Shown here piece after piece: positions 52,421 through 63,883 of a stretch of DNA of 64,000 nucleotides (positions within the stretch are counted from its first letter, which is position 1; each line of letters opens with the position of its first letter). The notes under the pieces were generated by a model. The model did not search any database. It saw only the letters and a list, made by a program, of their open reading frames with translations, and was not told the origin of the DNA. The position numbers and the translations under genes are program-made. Origin of the DNA: Salvia splendens (lineage: Eukaryota > Streptophyta > Magnoliopsida > Lamiales > Lamiaceae); assembly GCF_004379255.2 (NCBI RefSeq), contig NC_056045.1:11187593-11251592 (forward strand), read 5' to 3'.

Positions 52421-53406
52421 TTATTTTTGGAGACCTTTTATCATGGCCTCGTGTGTTTCAAGTTGCGTGGGGGTCATAGATGACCTATCGGCCATATTGA
52501 GTCGGCTTAAGAGCATCCACAACGAGTTGTTCGGGGGTGGAGGTGGCACATAGGGAGCTGGAGCGGCTTCGGGAGTGGCTTCGGGAGTCGAGCCGCGACG
52601 ACGGTTGGCCGCCGCCTTCTTCCTTCCTTGGGGGCGGCGTTGGGAACCTCTCGGTCCGGCTTCGGGGCTACCCAAGTTAGCTCCGGCGAGTTGGCTAGCC
52701 ACTTCTTCCGAGCCGGAGTCGGATAAGGCTACCGACCTTGATTGTTTGGAGGAGCCGCTAGAGGAGGATGTTATGCCTCCCTTATACTTCGGGTGCGTCC
52801 GCGTCTCCTGCCAAACGTTAAGATATTTGAACGACTTACCGTTCATGGATTGGTAGGTGCTCAGCGCGGCAGTGATGATGTCGACCTCGCTTCGGGGCCG
52901 CTCCCGGCATTCCGGGACTCCTGGATGAAATAGCCGTTGAACTTGCCAATTTCTTCGTTGGCTCGGCCGATGCAGTTGCGCACCATACTCTCGTTGCGCT
53001 CGATCGTTCCCGGCGGCCGGTTTGCATTGTACCGGCTAGAGACGCGCCACCAAAAGTGATTGCCGGATTGGTTGGTTCCAACCACCGCATCTTCGGAGAT
53101 TTCCAAGTACGCCTTGAACAATCTTTCCATCTCCGCCGGTGAGTACGGTGTGCGGACACCGGCGCGAGATAGAGGAGTTGGCATTTGGGAAGGGGCGCGA
53201 GGCCTAGGCTCCGGTGTCCACCCGTAGCGCCCTTCGGAGGCACCTTGGTCGTCGATTGGGTATGGACGGTAGCCACCCGGAACGGCCGAATCTTGGGTTT
53301 GAGGAGGGGCCGAATATTCCGTTTCCGGACTAGGAAACGGTTGTGAACCGAACCATTCGGGGTTCCAACCGTGGGAGCCCGAAGGGTTATCGTCTTGGCC
53401 GGACAT
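52421..53406 (-). pseudogene. Harbinger ORF1, MYB/SANT-like DNA-binding protein, one frameshift
   Basis: ATG at 53406 opens MSGQDDNPSG.., a Pro/Gly/Ser-rich region, then the trihelix-like domain SPAEMERLFKAYLEISED, NHFWWRVSSRYNANRP and RNESMVRNCIGRANEEI. This is typical of the plant Harbinger partner protein that helps the transposase bind DNA and enter the nucleus. At about 52870 the frame shifts by one base; the sense resumes as VDIITAALSTYQ and FKYLNVWQE. A low-complexity Ser/Gly/Pro region and a C-terminal helix (LETHEAMIKGLQK) follow. Apart from the one indel the gene looks intact. Proteins of this group are often annotated as glutathione S-transferase T3-like in plants; that name would mislead here. 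Confidence 0.85.
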
Positions 53407-53869
53407 AGTGATGCTGTAGGGTATGAGAGAATGCAGATGAAAATGGATATGAGAGAATGGAGATGAGAATGGATATTGGAGAATGATGATGAGAGTTGTG
53501 TAGTTTGATGTGAATTTTTGGGGTGAAATTGGGGGTATTTATAGATGAAAGTGTGTATTTTTGGGGTAAAAAAAATGAAAAAAAAATTAAAAAGGTGTAA
53601 AAAACGGTTATAAACGGATATATTTTTTTGGGGAAGTGAAAATTATTTTTATTTATTTTTTATCGGTTTTTTTAATAAAAAACCGATTTAAAAAAAAATA
53701 AAAATAAAAAACGTTTGAATGCAACGGCTACGCCGTTGACGAATGAGAGCGCGCCACGTGTGCGTCCGCTGGCACGGACGTGCTCGATACATCGAGCAGC
53801 ACCGTGCCAGCGGCGCGGACGGCGGTGGCGACGGACGCCACCGCTGCGCATGCTCTTATGTTGACTGCT

Positions 53870-54300
53870 TCTGCCCCTTCTTTAAGAACGATTTTGCGAT
53901 CTTGCTGCCTTTGTGGAGGTAGCTTCTTGGGCTCCTCAAACAGCTCTGCATAAGCCTCCAAGACTTGCTTAAGAGCAAGCCATAACTCTTCTACACTGAT
54001 CTCCAAACAACTACCAAAATTTCCTTCCACCGAGGGCATTATCTGACTGAGTTTCCTCTCATTTTCATCCTCTTCTTGCTGGTTCAGGATATGTAAGCAA
54101 TGAAGTTGCGCAGTTTTGGTGACCACAACTCTCCTTGTAACTTCACCTCCACTTCTTCTACTTCAAATATCATACTGAGCTTATTAAAGTTCCACTTGAT
54201 TTCACCCAAGGTAGACAGCCATTCTCCTCCCAATATCAAATCATATGTCTCCAGATTAATAATGTAAACCTCAGCTTCGAACATTGAGCCCTGCATCTCC
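53870..54300 (-). pseudogene. Gypsy protease end and linker to reverse transcriptase
   Basis: From 54296 leftward: MFEAEVYIINLETYDLILGG and EWLSTLGEIKWNF, the C-terminal half of the retropepsin-like domain. A later frame gives EAYAELFEEPKKLPPQR, the usual linker just before reverse transcriptase. Frame changes separate them. Confidence 0.8.
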
Positions 54301-54598
54301 CATTCTAAGCTATCACACTTCTGTTTACATTGTAAAATTTGCCCATTAGCTACCTATACAGCCTTAGAATGTACTGGAGTTAAGTCACAATTGATCTTCC
54401 TAACTGCTTTAGCACTCAAGAAATTATGAGTACTGCCTGTATCTATCAATATTTTGAGAGCTCTCTTCTGACATATTCCCTTGATTCTCATTACTTGAGG
54501 CCCATCTTTCCCCACACTGCATGCAGTGATAGTTGTAGGTCAGTTTCCTCTCCCTATACCTCCTCTCCATTTTCTTCTGGCTCATCATTCTCCACTAC

Positions 54599-55581
54599 CT
54601 ATTCTCTCTGTATCAGCTGTATGACATAGGATTTCCTATTCGAACATTGGTGATTTGGAGTGAATTTCTCGGGACACCAAAAGCACTCCTTCTTTGCCCT
54701 TTTCTCGTCCATCTCCTTAGGTGATAAATTTGTACTTGCCATGATTCCCCCAAAACGGCCATTATCTTTGTTATTCCCATTCCAATTGCTCACATCTCCT
54801 ACTGGCTTGCTTATGGCTGTGACTGTTAAGGGTTTGCTATTCGAATAGTAGCTGCTACCCGTAGGCACACCACTCTGAACTCCCCTCGATTTACCCCCCT
54901 AAAGCTCTCACAGTCAACTCCTGCAGCTTGGCTAATGAATACGCCTCTGCTAAGCCTTTAGGCCTTAACATTCGCACTGGCATCTGCAACTCATCAATAA
55001 GCCCAGATAAGAAGAAACTCAGCGCCTGATCCTCTCTAATACCCGCTCTCGGGTATAGCTCATCAAATGAATCCATGTACGCTTGCATCGTGCCCTTTTG
55101 CTTAAGATTCCTAAGATCTGCCAACGGATCTTCATATGCATGAGCTTCAAAACGAGCTGCTAAGGCCGAAGCATAGCAAGGTCAACTCGCAAAAGCCATG
55201 TCTCCATGCAAACTCTCGAATCCACGGTTCCATTGTAGAGCCTTCCCTTTGAGGTGGATCGCTGCAACGAGCACCCGTTCTTCCTCCGGCACCTTCGTCA
55301 CCTGAAAAAAATACTCAGCTCTCATCACCCACCCTTCAAATCCATATTCATCGAATTTAGGAAATTCGTAGCATGTGTTTACCCCATTCGCTTCTCCCTT
55401 CACCCCAATTACCGCCGCTACTACCGTCGCCATCCATCACTGATTTATTTTTCTGGTTCTGCAAATTAATCGCAGCGATTGCCTGCGCTAACTCCTCAAT
55501 TCTCCCTCCTTGAGCTTGCATCACCTGCTCAACGATCTCGCCCACTCTCTGCTCCATCGCTTCCATCACCTTCTTCTCCAT
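54599..55581 (-). pseudogene. Gypsy gag, broken into several frames
   Basis: The start codon at 55581 opens a coiled-coil-like segment (EQRVGEIVEQVMQAQGGRIE). A frame change then gives FDEYGFEGWVMRAEYFF and KGKALQWNRG, the gag core. A third frame has YMDSFDELYPRAGI and FFLSGLIDELQ. A fourth ends in a single zinc knuckle (CFWCPEKFTPNHQC). Order and motifs match Ty3/gypsy gag. Confidence 0.85.
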
Positions 55582-55637
55582 TTCCGCCCCTCACGCCACC
55601 ATTCCAACGTCCGGAGATCGAACGCTCTGATACCACT

Positions 55638-55917
55638 TGTTACGACCTTAATCAACAAACCACAACCGATGGAATTAACATAGCGAGGAACAATCGAAGA
55701 GGAATTATATTAATGCAAACGTAAACTATCAATAGATACAATGCAACGTAAGGAAACAGAGGATATAGCTTAAGATCCACGATCTAAGCTCATGAACAAA
55801 CACACAGCATAACATGACATGAAGATGGTGTTGTGGTCCCTTTTATATGTATCCGATCACACGCCCCACGCCTTCTTTGCCACCTCACTCCGCCACCTCA
55901 GCCTGCCAGCTCGTTTC
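55638..55917 (-). repeat. 5' LTR of the gypsy element, truncated
   Basis: It matches the inner part of the 3' LTR (ATGCAACGTAAGGAAACAGA, GATCCACGATCTAAGCTCAT) and stops matching after GCCAGCTCGTTT. About 150 bp of outer LTR and the target duplication are lost. Confidence 0.85.
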
Positions 55918-56616
55918 ATCCATACATTATTATCTAATTGAGATATTGGAAGATGCGATACAAAATGAAATGAAGTGCACATATAATGGGTTTGGATCCC
56001 CTTGCTGTGGGTGATAGCACAGCAGGGATGGCTGTTCCACCTATTCCATTATTTTATTTATAAATTATAATATTAAAATATTAAGATTTTTTATTATCAA
56101 ATAATTTGATGTGTGTATGCATGGTAGCACAGCCCCTGTGCACAGCAGGTGATCCTTTCCTACATATAATATCGATCCTCAAGCTAATACCAAGACTTAA
56201 GCAGATTAGATTAGTTTGTTTTCTATTTAATCGATTCGTATTTGTCTTTTTGTTATCTCTCCTTTATTTAATACTCCAGCTTTGTTTATTTATTTAAATA
56301 GGTCCTTGAAGGTTGAAGAAAATTTGTCCTTTCGTAGTGCATATAGTTGTAATCAGCAGACGTATATTGATTGTAGTGAACAACATATCTAAACCCAAAT
56401 TTAACAAATCGACCTTCATGATAGCGAAATTCGGAAACCAAGTAAAGCCTAGGTTTTAAATGGTAAAAATATGAGCCCAGTGACTTTGTTGTGGAGTATT
56501 CGATTACGATTTACATCTTCAATAAAAGGACGATATTTTTGTCCACCACAAATATAATACTTCCGCCCACAAAAAATTCTTGATAGTGGATACACGAGTT
56601 TTAATACTCTCCTCGT
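55918..56616. other. Intergenic DNA with a partial MITE, no gene seen
   Basis: AT-rich spacer. A short block near 56560-56590 (ACTTCCGCCCACAAAAAATT) looks like one end of another Stowaway-type MITE. No gene was seen. Confidence 0.45.
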
Positions 56617-57058
56617 CCTGAAAATGGTCACTTATTTTCATTTTCATCCATCCCTAATAATTTATCACATTTCACTTTTATTATTTATGGTAGTAGACCC
56701 TATATTTCACTAAGTCATTTTTACTCACATTTTATTATAAAACTAATGTTTCCTCCATCCCAAGAAAGATGACTCATTCTTTAGGTGACACGAGATTTTA
56801 TACAACTTTATTTTGTGTGTTAAGTGGTGAAAGTAAAGTAAGAGAGAATAAAATAAAGATAAAAGGTGATTTTATTTTTTGTAATGAGTCATCTTGATTG
56901 AGATAAACCAAAAAGGAAAGTTGGTCATCTTCAATGGTACGGATGGAGTATTTAAAAGTAGGACCTACATGCCACTAACTTTTTTAACTCACTTTCTATT
57001 ACATTTCTTAAAACATGTGACGGGTCAAATGGTGACAAATTAAAAGAGATGGAGGGAA
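56617..57058. mobile_element. Stowaway-type MITE with a second MITE nested inside
   Basis: The outer ends CTCTCCTCGTCCTGAAAATG and GAGATGGAGGGAA are flanked by TA. At about 56749-56948 an inner element with ends TTTCCTCCATCCCAAGAAAG and CAATGGTACGGATGGAG interrupts the conserved AAAACTAATACTTTAAAAGT core of the outer one. Confidence 0.75.
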
Positions 57059-57201
57059 TACAAAAATACAAAAGTAAAAGAGAGAAAATGAAAAAAAAAT
57101 TATTGAGTAGCCTATGAGACCACCTCATTAGATAAAAAAAACTTACCTAATGACTATTTTTCATGAACAACTAAAAATTGAAAAAAAGTAGTACTCCCTA
57201 T

Positions 57202-57412
57202 TGTTGGAGAAGATTGCGCCGGATCAAAGGGAAGATTTACAAGAATCAATCTTTACCAATTATAGGAGATTTGGGATCAATGTAATTATGTTAATTAGGT
57301 TTACCATATAGATGAGCCCTCAATCCTATATATTGATGTTATGTACAATGTGAAAAAATAAGAGAAATATACACCGATTCTAATCATACCATACTATCGA
57401 GTCTTACAAACA
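57202..57412 (+). repeat. 5' LTR of the copia element at 57202-62381
   Basis: 211 bp, TGTTGGAGAAG..TTACAAACA, matching 62171-62381 without a visible difference. Confidence 0.97.
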
Positions 57413-57524
57413 TGGCCTCAGAGCAGGTTTAATTGTGGCTCAGAACAATATCATCATAGCCAATACCAAAATCTCGATCCTTTAGCCAAAATCAAACACA
57501 GAAATCAACCCTACACCAGAAACC

Positions 57525-60500
57525 ATGTCAGATACCACAGATGATGAAAAGAAAGTAGATCAGAAAGCATCAAAGTTAAGGGACAGTAAGAACATCACTG
57601 TTGCATTCAAGCTAAACGGGAGAAACTACCCGATTTGGTCCAGATTGATGAAGGTGAAGATCGGAGGCCGAGGAGCCTACTCGTACATCAGGAACGAGCC
57701 CCCTGAACCCGGGAGCAAGGGGTACGAGGACTGGGAAGAGGACGGCCTAGTCGTTTTTTCATGGATCGTCGACAATATCGAAGACGATATCATCGCCGAC
57801 TTTGCGCATCACCAAACCTCGAAGGCATTGTGGGATAGCCTGAGGGTGACCTACGAGAGCAAGGCGGACCCGTATCTCATCTACGACCTGGAGGAAAAAG
57901 CAATCAACATCAGGCAAGGAAATCTCGATCTAGAGACATATTATCGGAAAATAAACGGGCTGTGGATCAATATTGACCGCTGCCAGAAGCAACCAGTCAC
58001 TTGTTGCGACAAGGGCGTCGCCCAATTTCGAGAATTCTCCAACAACAAGCGGCTAATCAAATTTCTAACAGGGTTGAATCCAGAATATGATTCAATCCGG
58101 AGGGATATCCTCAAGGACGGACCAGAGATGCCACTCGAAGAAGCCTACGGCTGGGTGAAGAGGGAGGCTGCCCGGAGGAGCATCAACACAGCCCCTCCAC
58201 CCACCGGAGACGACGACGGCAAAACAGCCGATTCAACAACCGGAGGAATTGGGTTCGGACTCGCGGCCCAGAACCAACGCCCCAACTCGCGCGGACCACC
58301 TCGACCCACCACGACCAATCACCGCCCGGGAAGCAGGCCGGATAAATCCCGGCTAATCTGCTCACATTGCGGAAAACTGAGGCACTCCCGGGAAGAATGC
58401 TTCCTTCTAATCGGATATCCGGAGTGGTGGGAGGAGAAACAAAAGGAGAGAGCTCAGGCAAAGCTTGCGGTCAGCGTAGACGAGAAGGGGCATCATCCCG
58501 CGAGAATTGGTGCCGGAAATCGGGAAGCACAGGCGATTAGCCAAGGGAAATCGTCGGCTGGAGCCTCGACCGGCGGCGACGGCGTGCGTGGAGTCGGCAA
58601 TTTCGCCGAGAGGGCGGAGGAGCTGAGGAGAACGAACGGCGGCGCTTATGGAGGTAAAGGGTTTGGCTTTAAGCCAAACCCTAGTAATTTCTCTTATTCA
58701 TATCTTGACCCCAAGCAGAAACGAGTATTGCAAATCGGACCCCATGATATCTCATTTAGACCCCCAGATCCTATAAATTATCAAGTACAACCCCAGAATG
58801 TTGGAAATTCTCGAAAAAGCCCACATATTTGCAGTTTTGTGTCAAACAACCCTTTTGCACCATTAGAAACTGTTTCCGCTGCATTTCATGTCTGTATTAA
58901 GGATAAAACGAGCAATAAGGGTTGGATTTTTGATTGTGGAGCCACGGATACAATGACCCCCGATAGGAGTGATTTTAGTAGCTATGGTGAAGTTACTAAT
59001 ACATTTATCAGAACTGCAAATGGAGAGTTGATTACTGTCGTTGGGTCGGGAACTATTGATATATCTCCTACTCTATGTTTGTCAAATTGCCTGCATGTTC
59101 CTACGTTATCTCAGAGATTGATGTCTATTAGTCATGTGACTAGAGAATTAAACTGTACGCTTCTAATGCACCCCACTTTCTGTATATTACAGGATATTCA
59201 GACGAAGAGGATTCTTGGGCGTGGCACTGAGAAACAGGGACTTTACTACGTGGATGAGATAGCTCAACATGGCAATGCAATGCTGGCTCACGGAACCACA
59301 AAACAAGAACTTTGGCTGTGGCACCGAAGACTAGGGCACCCTTCTCCTGGTTATTTTAAACTTCTTTTTCCAAACATTTCTATTCCTACCGATTTTTCCT
59401 GTGAAACATGTGTTTTGGCTAAGAGCCATAGACAGTCTTTTAAGCTTACCAATACCCGTATGAATGATATTTTTTCCTTAGTACATGCTGATGTGTGGGG
59501 TCCTGCACCAATTTTTGGTGGGGGTAGTTTTCTATATTTTGTGATATTTGTGGATGATTGCACAAGAATGACTTGGATATATTTTTTAAAACGTAAATCT
59601 GAAGTTGTGGAAAAATTTATCATGTTCTATAAAATGATCCAAACCCAGTTTCACACCACTATCAAAACCCTTAGGTCCGATAATGGGAGGGAGTTTGTTA
59701 ACAATTCTATGGCCCAATTTTGTAAGGATAATGGAATGATCCATCAAACATCCTGTGCCTACACACCCGAACAAAATGGGGTAGCCGAGAGGAAAAACAG
59801 AACTATCCTTGAAATCACCCGGGCTCTCATGATCGAATCCAGGGTACCCAAACACTTCTGGCCTGAAGCAATAGCAACATCCGTCTACCTCATGAACCGT
59901 CTCCCTACCAAAATCCTCAACAAAAAACCCCCCCTCGATATCCTCTCCAAAAGACCAAAATTCCCCAACATCTGAACCTCTCACCCAAAGTCTTTGGCTG
60001 CACCGTCTATGTCCATATCCCAAAACACGAGAGAACCAAACTATCACCTTGTGCAACAAAATGTGCTTTTGTCGGGTATGGGATAAATCAGAAGGGATAC
60101 AGGTGTTTTGACCCTACCACGAAAAAGATCATCACCACCATGAACTGCAACTTCCTAGAAACCGAATTTTTCTACCACACCCACCTTAGTAGTCAGGGGG
60201 AGAGTGATTCAGGTAGTTCATCGGACTATCTAAGTTGGGTTGTGCCACTTCCAAACTCTTCGATTGAGGGTCCAACCGAACCAGTTGTCATTGCCGCCGA
60301 ACAAGTCTCACCACAAGAGTCATCTCATCCGCGGTCCCCAGATCCTCATCCGATGATATCCGAGGTAATTCCTGAACCTATTCCTGGTGAAAATACAGTT
60401 CCTCCTAACCCCTTGAGTCCAGATTTCTCCGAAGAAGATAATACGATTGACAGTGATACTGGAGGGTATGTTCTCCCCCATCGAACCACAAGAGGGGTAC

Positions 60501-62158
60501 CGCCAAAGAGATACTCCCCTGAAAAGATTGGAAAGAAGAGCCGTTATGGAGTAGCAAATTTCGTGCAAGGCAATTTGGCGAAAATGGCAAGGGCTTTCGA
60601 AGCCGCACTATATGAGGAAGAGGAAATTCCACGATCGGCAGAGGAAGCAATGAAACATAAACTTTGGAAGGATGCTATGCTTACTGAAATGAGGGCACTA
60701 ATGAGAAACAGTACATGGGTGAAGAGCAAGCTACCTGAAGGAGTAAGGACAGTTGGGTGTAATTGGGTGTTCACGATAAAACGGAGACCAGATGGCACGG
60801 TGGAAAGATACAAGGCCAGACTAGTGGCTAAAGGGTACACTCAGACACATGGGATCGATTATGATGAAACCTTCTCACCTGTGGCAAAAATCAATACTGT
60901 GAGGGTCTTGTTCTCAATCGCTGCAAACAAGGATTGGCCGCTTCACCAGTTCGACGTAACTAATGCCTTCTTGCACGGAGAGCTACCAAAACCCGTCTTC
61001 ATGGAACCCCCACCAGGCTTTGCTAGTGAGTTCCAAGATGGAGAAGTATGCCAGCTGAAGAAGACATTGTACGGGCTCAAGCAGTCTCCTAGGGCGTGGT
61101 TCGGGAGGTTCACCGAGGTGATGAAGAAGTATGGATATCAACAGAGTAACTCTGATCACACATTGTTTATTAAGAAGAGAGGAGGTAAAATTACGTGTCT
61201 GATCATATATGTAGATGACATGATTATCACTGGGGATGATACTGAAGAGATGGTCGAGTTAAGGAAGAACTTGTTCAAAGAGTTCGAGATGAAGGATCTA
61301 GGACTCCTCAAATACTTCCTGGGGATAGAAGTGCTAAGATCGAAGAAGGGAATCTTCATAAATCAGAGGAAATACATCCTCGATCTTTTGGCAGAAGTGG
61401 GAATGGTGGACTGTAAGCCTGCGGACACCCCAATGGTCCAAAATCATGGGCTACAAATAAGGAAAGACGCAAGACTTGCCGACAGGGGGAGATATCAGAG
61501 GTTGGTTGGAAAATTGATCTATCTGTCACACACAAGACCAGACATCGCGTATGCTGTGGGAGTTGTAAGCCAGTTCATGCATGCACCTCAAGAAGAACAT
61601 TGGGAGGCAACATTGCGGATTGTACGATACTTAAAAGGGACTGCAGAACACGGACTGTTGTTTGAGAAACATGGGAACTTGGAGATTCATGGGTTTACTG
61701 ACGCGGATTGGGCTGGAAATCCGAATGATAGGAAGTCAACCGCAGGATACTTCACCTTTGTTGGAGGTAATCTTGTGACGTGGAGAAGTAAGAAACAGAA
61801 GGTGGTGGCACTATCGAGCGCGGAGGCAGAATTTCTCGGAATCAAAAGTGGATTGACGGAACTACTATGGCTAAGGAGGATTATGAAAGAGTTGAGCCTA
61901 GAATCATCAGAGACCTGCAAACTGTTTTGCGATAACAAGGCGCCCATCAGCATTTCGGAGAATCCGGTCCAGCATGATCGAACCAAGCATGTTGAAGTCG
62001 ACAGACACTTCATAAAGGAGAATATTGAAGCAAAGATAGTGGAGATGCCGTTTGTCAAGTCTGAAGATCAGTTGGCGGACATTCTTACAAAGGCAGTGAA
62101 CTCGAAACTATTCCGAGAAGTATTGTGCAAGTTGAGCATCGGTAACCCCGTCACTTAA
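57525..62158 (+). CDS. Copia gag-pol polyprotein, single frameshift near 59960
   Basis: The first frame (57525-59975, 816 residues) contains gag with KLNGRNYPIWSRLM near residue 30 and a CCHC knuckle (CSHCGKLRHSREEC, about 278-291). The protease motif DCGATDTM is at about 470. The H-H-C-C region (WHRRLGHPS..CETC) starts at about 596, and the integrase core (HADVWGPAP, SDNGREF, NGVAERKN) spans about 653-753. It stops early in the run ttcccc at 59958-59963. The reading continues one frame over as HLNLSPKVFGCTVYVHIPK into the second frame. That frame has its first Met at 60140 and 672 residues to 62158, with reverse transcriptase (YVDDMIITGDD at about 356-366), RNase H (DADWAGN) and LADILTKA near the end. 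A one-base loss in a C-run is the only lesion seen. It may be real or an assembly error. Confidence 0.95.
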
Positions 62159-62170
62159 CTTGAGGGGGAG

Positions 62171-62381
62171 TGTTGGAGAAGATTGCGCCGGATCAAAGGG
62201 AAGATTTACAAGAATCAATCTTTACCAATTATAGGAGATTTGGGATCAATGTAATTATGTTAATTAGGTTTACCATATAGATGAGCCCTCAATCCTATAT
62301 ATTGATGTTATGTACAATGTGAAAAAATAAGAGAAATATACACCGATTCTAATCATACCATACTATCGAGTCTTACAAACA
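62171..62381 (+). repeat. 3' LTR of the copia element at 57202-62381
   Basis: 211 bp, matching the 5' LTR without a visible difference, which implies a very recent insertion. Confidence 0.97.
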
Positions 62382-62386
62382 CCTAT

Positions 62387-63141
62387 AATCCCAATATGTG
62401 TCCTACTTTGACCCGACATGAATTTTAAAATATATAAAAGAAAGCGAGTTGAAAAAGTTAATGGAAATTTTGAGGAATTTTTGTGGAATTTTTTCCTTTT
62501 GAAGCCTAATATTTTCCATATTAAAGATATGCTGGATTCCTACTATATCCTAGCCTACACTAACTGAGAAATAGTTGGTCGAATAATTTATGCTTTGTCC
62601 ATCTTCTGACACACTTAGATTAGGATTTTATTTGGGAGAATGAGGCAAGGAGCAAAGAATTCAATGGCGGTCATACTGGGATTTGTATGCTAAAAGTAGT
62701 TTCGAGCTTATATTTACTTGTACAGTCACCCAACCAACGCGTATATACGAGGAACCTTTGATCCATTTCTAACTTAATTTGAGATCAATAGAATTATTTC
62801 AGCCATTGTTAATCCACGTCGGGTCGTTCCAACCCAATTAATGAGTTATGGAGTATTTATTAGATCCGTTATTGGGTCTGGAAAATAAAGGCCCAATAAC
62901 ATTGGAATAAAAAGTCCTTTGGGCCGATAAATCTTTTGGGCTAAAAAAGCATGTATGATTTGGTAATGGTGAACATTCGGAATATTTTTGTGCCTAAAAA
63001 AGCTTGTATGCTTACTGACATATATTTTGGTATACATTTGACTCACAAATTTCTGTTGATACTCGTATGCGACTTATTTTAATTTTGTTAAGCTTCTTTC
63101 CGAAACTCCACATCCACGCGTTTTAACTTTTTAATATATTA
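62387..63141. other. Intergenic DNA with MITE remnant, no gene seen
   Basis: The first ~100 bp continue the MITE hit by the copia element (TGTGTCCTACTTTGACCCG). The rest is AT-rich spacer with no gene. Confidence 0.45.
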
Positions 63142-63381
63142 CTTCCTTCGTTCCTAATAATTTGTCACCATTTGATCCCGAAATATTCTAAAAAATATAA
63201 TAAAAAGTGAGTTGAAAAAGTTTGTGGACTATGTTCCTACTTTTATATATTAAATTTATAACAAAATATAAGTGAGAATGAGTTAGTGAAATTTATAAAA
63301 AATATTAAGAGTGAAATGTGATAAATTTTTAGGGACAGACAAAAATGAAAATAAGTGACAAATTTTCAACGACGGAGGGTT
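63142..63381. mobile_element. Stowaway-type MITE
   Basis: The ends CTTCCTTCGTTCCTAATAAT and TTTTCAACGACGGAGG are inverted, with TA on the left. It shares AAAAAGTGAGTTGAAAAAGT and similar blocks, in reverse, with the 36560-36811 subfamily. Confidence 0.65.
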
Positions 63382-63883
63382 GTTAGTTACATTTATTCTA
63401 TACCTTATTATCACTCACAAGCTGTTAGTCTTTTCATTAGGGAACGAAATTTTTTATATTTGATACTGTACACATACACAACTTATTTTGATGTTTAAAA
63501 TTAAATTGACACATAAATATGCGATGATGATCTCGTAACCAGTCGAAAGTTTAAAATTAAATTGAGCCATAAATATGCGATTATGATCTTCATTGTGGGT
63601 TTGAGTTTAGAAATGTACGTGGGATATTCGCGAGAATTGGACCCTTTCATCAACATAGTAAAAAACGAAGCATAATCCATGTATAAACACCAGCTGTTCC
63701 ATGTTTTTAATCTCAAATTTTGGGATATCCATGGAATATTTTTTAGTCACACTCACAATTTTTGTATCCTTCTACGTGTAGGATACCGTTACAGTCCTAA
63801 TCCTGCTCACGTGGTATATCATATTTATATCCACAATAATATCTACTAAATCACACACACACACACACACGAGCAAAAAAATC
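63382..63883. promoter_or_regulatory. Upstream region of the gene at 63884, with a CA microsatellite
   Basis: A short (AC)n tract at about 63852-63870 lies just before the ATG. A TATTTATATCC motif near 63821 may be a TATA box. A 36-bp near-direct repeat (AAATTAAATTGA..CATAAATATGCGAT) occurs near 63498 and 63551. No gene is in this stretch. Confidence 0.4.

Larger units (their letters stand above)
52060..53854 (-). mobile_element. PIF/Harbinger element carrying only the MYB-like partner gene
   Basis: The left end GAGCATCCACAACCGTGCTC pairs with a right end ..GCGCATGCTC. TTA flanks both sides exactly (52057-52059 and 53855-53857). The interior holds one leftward gene, the MYB/SANT-like ORF1 protein, and no DDE transposase. 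It is inserted in the gypsy polyprotein between protease and reverse transcriptase. Confidence 0.87.
47416..55917 (-). mobile_element. Ty3/gypsy chromovirus-type retrotransposon, decayed, right LTR truncated
   Basis: The element reads leftward. Its 3' LTR is 47416-47862 and its 5' LTR is 55638-55917, cut short at the outer edge. A primer-binding site TGGTATCAGAGCG (minus strand) lies just inside the 5' LTR, two bases after ..GTCGTAACA. Pieces of gag, protease, reverse transcriptase, RNase H, integrase and a chromodomain follow in order. Two insertions interrupt it: an LTR at about 48313-49823 and a Harbinger element at 52060-53854. The 3' LTR holds about 30 bp that the 5' LTR lacks. It is not autonomous. 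Confidence 0.9.
57202..62381 (+). mobile_element. Ty1/copia retrotransposon, LTRs identical, nearly intact
   Basis: LTRs at 57202-57412 and 62171-62381 (211 bp each) read identical by eye. CCTAT flanks both ends (57197-57201 and 62382-62386). LTRs are TG..CA. A primer-binding site TGGCCTCAGAGCAGG abuts the 5' LTR, two bases off the usual TGGTATCAGAGC. A CTTGAGGGGGAG polypurine tract precedes the 3' LTR. The target looks like a MITE (ACTCCCTATAATCCCAATAT when rejoined). It belongs to the same lineage as 28422-34174. Confidence 0.97.

Noticed and set aside
52575..52856. Plus-strand frame of 93 codons
   Set aside because: It is antisense to the Harbinger MYB-like gene and has no independent support.
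53728..53830. Extension of the gypsy linker frame into the region before 53855
   Set aside because: That part of the frame reads into the Harbinger terminal repeat and has no retroelement motif.
63501..63716. 71-codon minus-strand frame
   Set aside because: It is AT-rich spacer upstream of the gene at 63884, with no recognisable motif.
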